A stretch of 9,920 bases of DNA from Dichotomicrobium sp964466965 (GTDB lineage: Bacteria; Pseudomonadota; Alphaproteobacteria; Rhizobiales; Rhodomicrobiaceae): positions 1 to 9,920 of the forward strand of contig CAYXPZ010000078.1 of NCBI GenBank assembly GCA_964466965.1, given 5' to 3'. A program made the position numbers and the translations under genes. Below are positions 5,761-9,920 of the stretch, piece after piece. The notes under the pieces were generated by a model, which did no database searches, was not told the DNA's origin, and worked only from the letters and a program-made list of their open reading frames with translations. The first letter of the stretch is position 1; each line of letters begins with the position of its first letter.

Positions 5761-7134
5761 ATGAAAGAAACCGATACGCTGGCCGATTTTGCTGCCGGGC
5801 TAAGCTATGACGCGGTTCCCCCGGAAGTGGCCGAACGGGCCAAGCTGCTGATCCTCGATACGGTCGGGATCATCGTCCGCGCGCGGCATGATGCCGACTC
5901 AACCGCGCCAATGCTGAAGGCCGTGGGGCGCATGGGTCTTCGCGGTTCATGCACGGTATTCGGTGACGCTGAGGGTTATGTCCCGCCAACGGCGGCGCTC
6001 CTGAACGGGGCGCTTGCGCATTCGCTCGACTTTGATGACACCCACGCCGCCGGCTCAATCCACTCATCAGCACCGATCTTCCCGGCAGCCTTCGCGGCAG
6101 CCGAGATGGTTGGCGCATCCGGGCGCGACCTGATCGCCGGGCTCGTCGCCGGCTATGAGGTGCAGATCCGGCTATCGCTCGCCCTTGGTCCCGACGATCA
6201 TTACGCCCGCGGCTTCCACCCAACCGCGACCTGCGGCGTGTTCGGCTCGGCCGCTGCTGCGGGCAAGGTGCTGGGGCTGAGCGCGGATGATATGGCGTCG
6301 GCCTTCGGTATCGCGCTGTCGCAGGCCGCGGGCTCCATGCAGTTCCTCGAAAATGGTGCATGGACAAAGCGTTCGCATGTCGGGCAGGCGGCACAGAACG
6401 GCCTTATGGCCGCGGTGATGGCGGCAGAGGGGTTTTGCGGGGCGGCCGAGGCCTTCGAGGGCAAATTCGGCCTCCTGAACGCCTACGCGCCCGCGGCTGA
6501 TCCGGCGAAGGCCGTCGCGGGGCTGGGCGAGCAGTGGGAGACCATGCGCCTGGCGGTCAAACCCTATCCGTGCTGCCGCTACGCTCACGCAGCGATGGAT
6601 GCGATCGCGGCGCTGCGGGCCGAGCACGCAATCGCGCCGGACGAGGTTGAGCACATTCACATCGGGATTCCGCGCCCGGGAATGCGGATCATCGGTGAGC
6701 CGCTGGCGGCCAAGCAGGCGCCCACGAACATCGTGGACGGGCAGTTCTCGATGCCGTTCTGTGCTGCGGTGGTCCTGCGCGAGGGCAAGCTGGAGTGGGA
6801 CGATTATCCACGCCATTTGGCTGATACGCACACGCTGGCGCTGTGCAAGCGGGTGAACTGCGTGCTCGATTCGGATGCTCAGGCCGCGCTGCCGGCAAAC
6901 ATGGCCGGCAAGGCGGCGATCACGACGCGGCGCGGGACGTTCGAGAAGTTCGTGGAGGTGCCGCGCGGGGAGCCGGATAATTTCCTGAGCGAAGAGGAGT
7001 TTCGCGCCAAGTTCCGCGCGCTTGCTGCGCCCTATCTGGGCGAGGAGGCCGAGGCGCGCGCCGACCGGCTGCTTGCGCTTGAGACAATCAGCGATGTTGG
7101 TACACTGGCGTCCTTCGACACCGTGGCTGCGTAA
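5761..7134 (+). CDS. MmgE/PrpD family protein
   Basis: This 457-residue protein is a full-length member of the MmgE/PrpD family, which includes 2-methylcitrate dehydratase and cis-aconitate decarboxylase. Family landmarks are HSLDFDDTHAAGSIHSSAP (87-105), FHPTATCG (152-159), WTKRSHVGQAA (201-211) and KPYPCCRYAHAAMDA (267-281). Residues that line the active site in characterised members have counterparts in the DFDDTH block, His101, Lys203 and His276, so it should be a working enzyme. No methylcitrate-cycle gene (prpB, prpC) is next to it, so I do not call it PrpD. Family members in such lone settings often act on unidentified carboxylic acids. ATG 5761 starts at the usual place for the family, though its Shine-Dalgarno is weak; an upstream in-frame TTG (5674) would run into the divergent control region. 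It converges on the acetyltransferase gene with 9 bases between the ends. Confidence 0.92.
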   Translation: MKETDTLADFAAGLSYDAVPPEVAERAKLLILDTVGIIVRARHDADSTAPMLKAVGRMGLRGSCTVFGDAEGYVPPTAALLNGALAHSLDFDDTHAAGSIHSSAPIFPAAFAAAEMVGASGRDLIAGLVAGYEVQIRLSLALGPDDHYARGFHPTATCGVFGSAAAAGKVLGLSADDMASAFGIALSQAAGSMQFLENGAWTKRSHVGQAAQNGLMAAVMAAEGFCGAAEAFEGKFGLLNAYAPAADPAKAVAGLGEQWETMRLAVKPYPCCRYAHAAMDAIAALRAEHAIAPDEVEHIHIGIPRPGMRIIGEPLAAKQAPTNIVDGQFSMPFCAAVVLREGKLEWDDYPRHLADTHTLALCKRVNCVLDSDAQAALPANMAGKAAITTRRGTFEKFVEVPRGEPDNFLSEEEFRAKFRALAAPYLGEEAEARADRLLALETISDVGTLASFDTVAA

Positions 7135-7143
7135 GCCAAGCGC

Positions 7144-7578
7144 TCATAAGCACTTGCGCATCAATGTGGCTTCCGCCGGACAGAGGCTGGAGAACTGACG
7201 GGTGGCCGTGATTTCCGGTGGTGCCTGCTGCCGGTTTATGACCGCGAAACCTAACGGTTCAAAGAAGCCGGCGGCGTCTTCTGTCAGCAAAAAGAGCGCA
7301 TCGATCCCGGCCTGCCTCGCGTGTCCGAAGACCATTTCGCAGAGCTGAGCGCCGAAGCGGCGGCCTCGATGCGCCGGTGCGACGGTGAGCGATCTCAGCA
7401 GCCCGGTGCGGCCAACAGTTTCCAGCCCGATCACGGCGATTAGTTCCCCGTCCGCCTCAAGTGCCCACAGCGTTATGCCGGGTTGTGCGATGTCCTCTGT
7501 CGGTAAGTTGCCCTGCGCAAGCAATCTACATGCAGCCTCCATCGTGCCGGAGCCGGGCTCGATTTTGATGACGTTCAT
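7144..7578 (-). CDS. GNAT acetyltransferase, ArsN2-like
   Basis: This 144-residue GNAT N-acetyltransferase matches the ArsN2 pattern found in arsenic-resistance clusters. It shows LLAQGNLPTEDI (19-30), a GLETVG strand (51-56), LLRSLTVAP followed by the acetyl-CoA loop H70-RGRRFG (70-76), LFLLTEDAAGFFEPLGF (95-111) and the typical tail PPEITATRQFSSLCPAEA followed by LMRK. ArsN1 acetylates arsinothricin and related glutamate analogues; the substrate of ArsN2 is less clear. No other ars gene is visible here, so arsenic is only one option. It starts 20 bases after the stop of the transporter gene on the same strand, so both are probably read from one mRNA. A weak GGTGAG precedes ATG 7578. It may be a general GNAT acting on a compound the transporter exports. 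Confidence 0.82.
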   Translation of the reverse strand: MNVIKIEPGSGTMEAACRLLAQGNLPTEDIAQPGITLWALEADGELIAVIGLETVGRTGLLRSLTVAPAHRGRRFGAQLCEMVFGHARQAGIDALFLLTEDAAGFFEPLGFAVINRQQAPPEITATRQFSSLCPAEATLMRKCL

Positions 7579-7598
7579 TGCTCACCGTTCAGCTGGAG

Positions 7599-8525
7599 TT
7601 ATTTCGGCGGCGCGAGCGGCGATTCCGGCGCGCCCTTCACCTGCCGCTCGCGGTAGAGCAGATACAGCCCCGCGCCGATGATGATCGCTCCGCCCAGCAG
7701 AGTCCATGCGCTGGGTATATCGCCAAACACCGCGTATTGCAGGCCCGTGACCGAGAGCAGCCCGAAATAGACAAACGGTGCGAGCACCGGCGAGGGCGTG
7801 TGGCGATGCGCCAGGATCAGCAGCCAGTGCCCCGCCCCGCCCCAGAAACCGAGCGAGAGCAGCAGCAGCCAGACCAAAGCGCTCTCCGGCCACTGCCATG
7901 CGGCGATGCCGAACGGCGCCATGCCCAGCACCCCGGCGAGCGGCGAGTAGACCATCGTTGTGCGCCAGGTGTCATGCCGCGCCAGGAACCGTGTCGCGAT
8001 GTTGTAAAGCGCGTAGAGCGTAACGGCGGCGAAGGAAAACATGATAGCCCAGTGCACACCGCCGAAGCCGGGGCGCACCACGAACAGCACGCCGATAAAG
8101 CCCGTGCAGATCGCCAGGAAGCGCCGCCAGCCGACCCATTCGCCCAGCAGCGGGCCGGCGAGCGCGGCGATCAGCAGCGGGCCGAGAAAGAACATCGTCA
8201 CGGTCTGATCGAGCTGGAGATAGAGCAGGGCGGCGAAGTTGCACGCGGTTGTGAGGAACAAGAAGGCGCTGCGCAGCCATTGCAGCCCCGGCCGGTTCGC
8301 GCGCAGCGACTCGAAGAACACCGCCGGTCCCACGGCGGCCACAGCGAACGGCACATGCATGATGAAGCGCATCCAGATTACCTGCGTCACCGGCAGCCCG
8401 CTGACCGTGGAGAGGTATTTCGCCGTGGTGTCGAGCGCGCCGAACAGTGAAACCGCCCCGCACATCAAGGTGATATCGCGCAGGCGCTGGGCGCTGGCGG
8501 CCTCGGTGGCGGGGGCCTGGAGCAT
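7599..8525 (-). CDS. DMT superfamily transporter with two EamA domains
   Basis: This 308-residue inner-membrane protein has about ten hydrophobic helices in two EamA repeats (roughly 20-150 and 165-295), the architecture of drug/metabolite exporters of the DMT superfamily. Features include LFGALDTTAKYL in helix 1, MRFIMHVPFA in helix 2, the TACNFAALLYLQLDQTVTMFFLGPLLIA region, WRRFLAICTGFIGVLFVVRPG at the end of the first repeat, and GDIPSAWTLLGGAIIIGAGLYLLYRER at the end of the second. The C-terminal tail is short and Pro-rich, in the cytoplasm. ATG 8525 has GAAGGA six bases before it. Members export amino acids, riboflavin, nucleosides or drugs; the substrate cannot be read here. The acetyltransferase follows directly, suggesting that the pair modifies and exports one compound. 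Confidence 0.92.
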   Translation of the reverse strand: MLQAPATEAASAQRLRDITLMCGAVSLFGALDTTAKYLSTVSGLPVTQVIWMRFIMHVPFAVAAVGPAVFFESLRANRPGLQWLRSAFLFLTTACNFAALLYLQLDQTVTMFFLGPLLIAALAGPLLGEWVGWRRFLAICTGFIGVLFVVRPGFGGVHWAIMFSFAAVTLYALYNIATRFLARHDTWRTTMVYSPLAGVLGMAPFGIAAWQWPESALVWLLLLSLGFWGGAGHWLLILAHRHTPSPVLAPFVYFGLLSVTGLQYAVFGDIPSAWTLLGGAIIIGAGLYLLYRERQVKGAPESPLAPPK

Positions 8526-8661
8526 GCGGCGTCCTTCAAGGGTGGCGTGGGCTGGCGACGCGGCGGGCGCGCGGGCCGGCTTAGCGATGAGGCTTAAACG
8601 GTGAGGGTGGGGGCGGGCGGCGTCAACCCCGGGCTAGCGCATGGGAGGGTTGCAGCGGTGA

Positions 8662-8676
8662 AAGCCTGACAGCCTT
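8662..8676. repeat. Imperfect 15-base palindrome AAGCCTGACAGCCTT
   Basis: AAG.CTG and CAG.CTT arms mirror each other around a single base, with one mismatched position in each arm. It lies upstream of the transporter operon, 137 bases from its start, and could be an operator; chance is also possible. Confidence 0.25.
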
Positions 8677-8681
8677 AATGT

Positions 8682-8697
8682 GGCGTATGCCAACGCC
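8682..8697 (-). terminator. Small stem-loop GGCGT/ACGCC past the sulfotransferase gene
   Basis: A 5-bp stem with a 6-base loop lies about 90 bases after the sulfotransferase stop on the minus strand, followed by ACATTAAGG. The T content is too low for a confident intrinsic terminator. Confidence 0.2.
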
Positions 8698-8787
8698 GCC
8701 CAAGATCGTTCGCAAAATTTTGAAAATGAACCATACATCCGCAAGGAGTGTTGAAACTACGACGGAAGACGCTTAAGACAACGCTTC

Positions 8788-9717
8788 TTATTTAAGTTTT
8801 TCGCGCCATCGCAGCGCGTGCCCACCAAATAACTCTGCCAGGCGGTCGTGCTCACCAGAAAGATAGTCGATAGTAACTTCCTTGAATTCTGGAGGCATTG
8901 GCCAAGGAGGTCGCCCTTTCCGATTATAACCAAGATCATGTTGCGTCTTGGCTGGCTCGCAATCAATCCCGATTAATTCACATACTGATTGATGAAATTG
9001 TTCCGGCCTGTCGCGAAGATCATCAAAGAAAAACACGTACAGATTGTCACCGTAGTAGCGTTTCCACCTCTCATAAGCTTCAGATTGGAAGGAGATAGCG
9101 CGCACTTTGGGGTCATTGCAAAACTCAATGAATTTTGAAATGTCTTTAGCTATGATCGATCTCCCACCGCGGGTTTTCATCCGAGCTGCGGACCAAAGTC
9201 GAGAGATAGGTTCGCGCACTATGTACAAGATTTTCGTTTCAGGAAGTGCCGCTGCAATGTTCGCAATTTGGGCCTCCGGCAGGGCGGCGTAAGCAGGTGT
9301 AATGTCTCCGGTGACAAGATCATCTGCATCCGCGAACAAGCCTTTATACCGGTCCAAATCCGTGTCGTTCAGCAGAGCAGCCTCTCTTATCTTCGACAAA
9401 AACGAGAGATCACGCTGGAGATGGCCCGGCGATGCTTCAAGCGATGGCCCAAGACGCCTGTAAATCCGTTTCACCTTCCGCGGAGCCGAAGTAGGATCTT
9501 GTGCCGCATCGTCCTCGGCCTGCGTTTCCGTGTTATCTCGCAGCTTTTCACCGAGTAGGCGGGCGACCTCAGCCTTGCGCTCGTCGACGGGCCTATCGAA
9601 GTAATGCAATTCCTTGAGTGGAGGCATCCACACTTCGGAGTGTCCACGAAGGACATCAAATAGATAACCGGTTCCAGAACGTTGGCTACCAATGCAAATG
9701 AAATGGGGTCCGTCCAC
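8788..9717 (-). CDS. PAPS-dependent sulfotransferase family protein
   Basis: This 309-residue protein carries both PAPS-binding signatures: the 5'-phosphosulfate loop in IGSQRSGTGYLFDVL (9-23) and the 3'-phosphate site YIVREPISRLWSAAR (165-179), with Arg168 and Ser176 spaced as in known sulfotransferases. It would transfer sulfate from PAPS to a carbohydrate, lipid or small molecule in the cytoplasm; the acceptor is unknown. HYFDRP (38-43) and the C-terminal RKGRPPWPMP segment resemble heparan-type and bacterial Sulfotransfer families. A charged stretch at about 45-90, rich in Asp, Glu and Arg, may be an insertion. GTG 9717 is used because no other start lies between the upstream stop and the PAPS loop. 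Its Shine-Dalgarno is weak. Base composition differs: 29 of 60 bases at 8881-8940 and 23 of 60 at 9121-9180 are G or C, against 42 of 60 at 7621-7680. It looks acquired. Confidence 0.9.
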   Translation of the reverse strand: MDGPHFICIGSQRSGTGYLFDVLRGHSEVWMPPLKELHYFDRPVDERKAEVARLLGEKLRDNTETQAEDDAAQDPTSAPRKVKRIYRRLGPSLEASPGHLQRDLSFLSKIREAALLNDTDLDRYKGLFADADDLVTGDITPAYAALPEAQIANIAAALPETKILYIVREPISRLWSAARMKTRGGRSIIAKDISKFIEFCNDPKVRAISFQSEAYERWKRYYGDNLYVFFFDDLRDRPEQFHQSVCELIGIDCEPAKTQHDLGYNRKGRPPWPMPPEFKEVTIDYLSGEHDRLAELFGGHALRWREKLK

Positions 9718-9867
9718 AATAACGCTCGTTCGTGTATGTGTTGGGGATCGGTAATTCTCTGTACGGTGCGCGGGACCCTAATTGGTACCGAGCCAACAGT
9801 CTACATTACTTTTCTGAGATCTCCAGTGGGCGTGAGAGTGCGCTGGCTGCCGATGAAATGGAAGCAA

Positions 9868-9920
9868 TGGTGCCCAGGGGCGGAATCGAACCACCGACAC
9901 TGCGATTTTCAGTCGCATGC
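9868..9920 (-). tRNA. tRNA-Phe (anticodon GAA), 3' part only
   Basis: Read on the minus strand, the sequence gives the anticodon stem TGCGA/TCGCA around the loop CTGAAAA (anticodon GAA at 9910-9908) and a five-base variable region. The T arm GGTGG-TTCGATT-CCGCC, the acceptor half CCTGGGC, discriminator A and an encoded CCA (9870-9868) follow. The D arm and 5' acceptor strand lie beyond base 9920. The fit to bacterial tRNA-Phe is excellent, with the CCA encoded in the DNA. Confidence 0.95.

Larger units (their letters stand above)
8526..8787. other. Intergenic region upstream of the transporter and downstream of the sulfotransferase
   Basis: These 262 bases hold no gene I can support. The half near the transporter is very GC-rich; from about 8700 on it becomes AT-rich, like the sulfotransferase gene. 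It contains an imperfect palindrome (8662-8676) and a small stem-loop (8682-8697). A TTGACG on the minus strand (8626-8621) resembles a -35 box but lacks a -10 box at the right distance. Confidence 0.4.

Noticed and set aside
7578..8450. 290-codon plus-strand frame rich in Arg, Gln, Glu and His opposite the transporter
   Set aside because: The low-complexity composition is what reading hydrophobic transporter codons backwards gives; the transporter is certain.
8593..8626. Promoter for the transporter operon from TTGACG and TTTAAG on the minus strand
   Set aside because: The 22-base spacing is outside the usual range.
8781..8787. Terminator directly after the sulfotransferase from the ACGCTT repeats at 8769-8787
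   Set aside because: The two copies are direct rather than inverted repeats and form no good stem.

Overview
The window is a GC-rich, densely packed bacterial chromosome segment, most likely from an alphaproteobacterium. The basis for that is the gene families present (a DUF938 methyltransferase, a TtuC-type dehydrogenase, a FixK/FNR-like regulator, an MmgE/PrpD protein, an ArsN2-like acetyltransferase) and the sequence of the tRNA-Phe anticodon and T arms. This is a family-level impression, not a placement. It contains ten protein genes, one of them cut by the left edge, and one tRNA cut by the right edge.

Left part (1-3531): a partial FrhB-family flavin/iron-sulfur oxidoreductase of the BciB/HCAR type runs leftward, divergent from a DUF938 methyltransferase. 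That methyltransferase converges on a tartrate/D-malate-type dehydrogenase and the two stop codons overlap. The dehydrogenase is divergent from an aldo/keto reductase. These look like ordinary housekeeping or accessory metabolic genes.

Middle (3532-5641): about 400 bases without a convincing gene carry hairpins and tiny ORFs, and lead into a Crp/Fnr-type regulator with the E..SR recognition-helix signature. Converging on it are two leftward genes, a secreted DsrE-like protein followed by a cytoplasmic single-domain rhodanese. Together these suggest sulfane-sulfur handling, possibly tied to redox or oxygen control; the regulatory link is inference.

Right part (5642-9920): an MmgE/PrpD protein diverges from the dsrE-like gene across a short region with a perfect GCTATC/GATAGC palindrome. 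Next comes a leftward two-gene unit, an EamA/DMT transporter followed 20 bases later by an ArsN2-like GNAT acetyltransferase, which could be an acetylate-and-export detoxification pair. The last protein gene is a PAPS-type sulfotransferase whose base composition is clearly poorer in GC than its neighbours. It lies beside the 3' end of a tRNA-Phe(GAA) gene, a common place for acquired DNA.

I did not find a CRISPR array, transposase, integrase, toxin-antitoxin pair or defence system. The parts most worth a second look are the structured leader before the Crp/Fnr gene, the transporter/acetyltransferase pair, the DsrE/rhodanese pair, and the foreign-looking sulfotransferase next to the tRNA.
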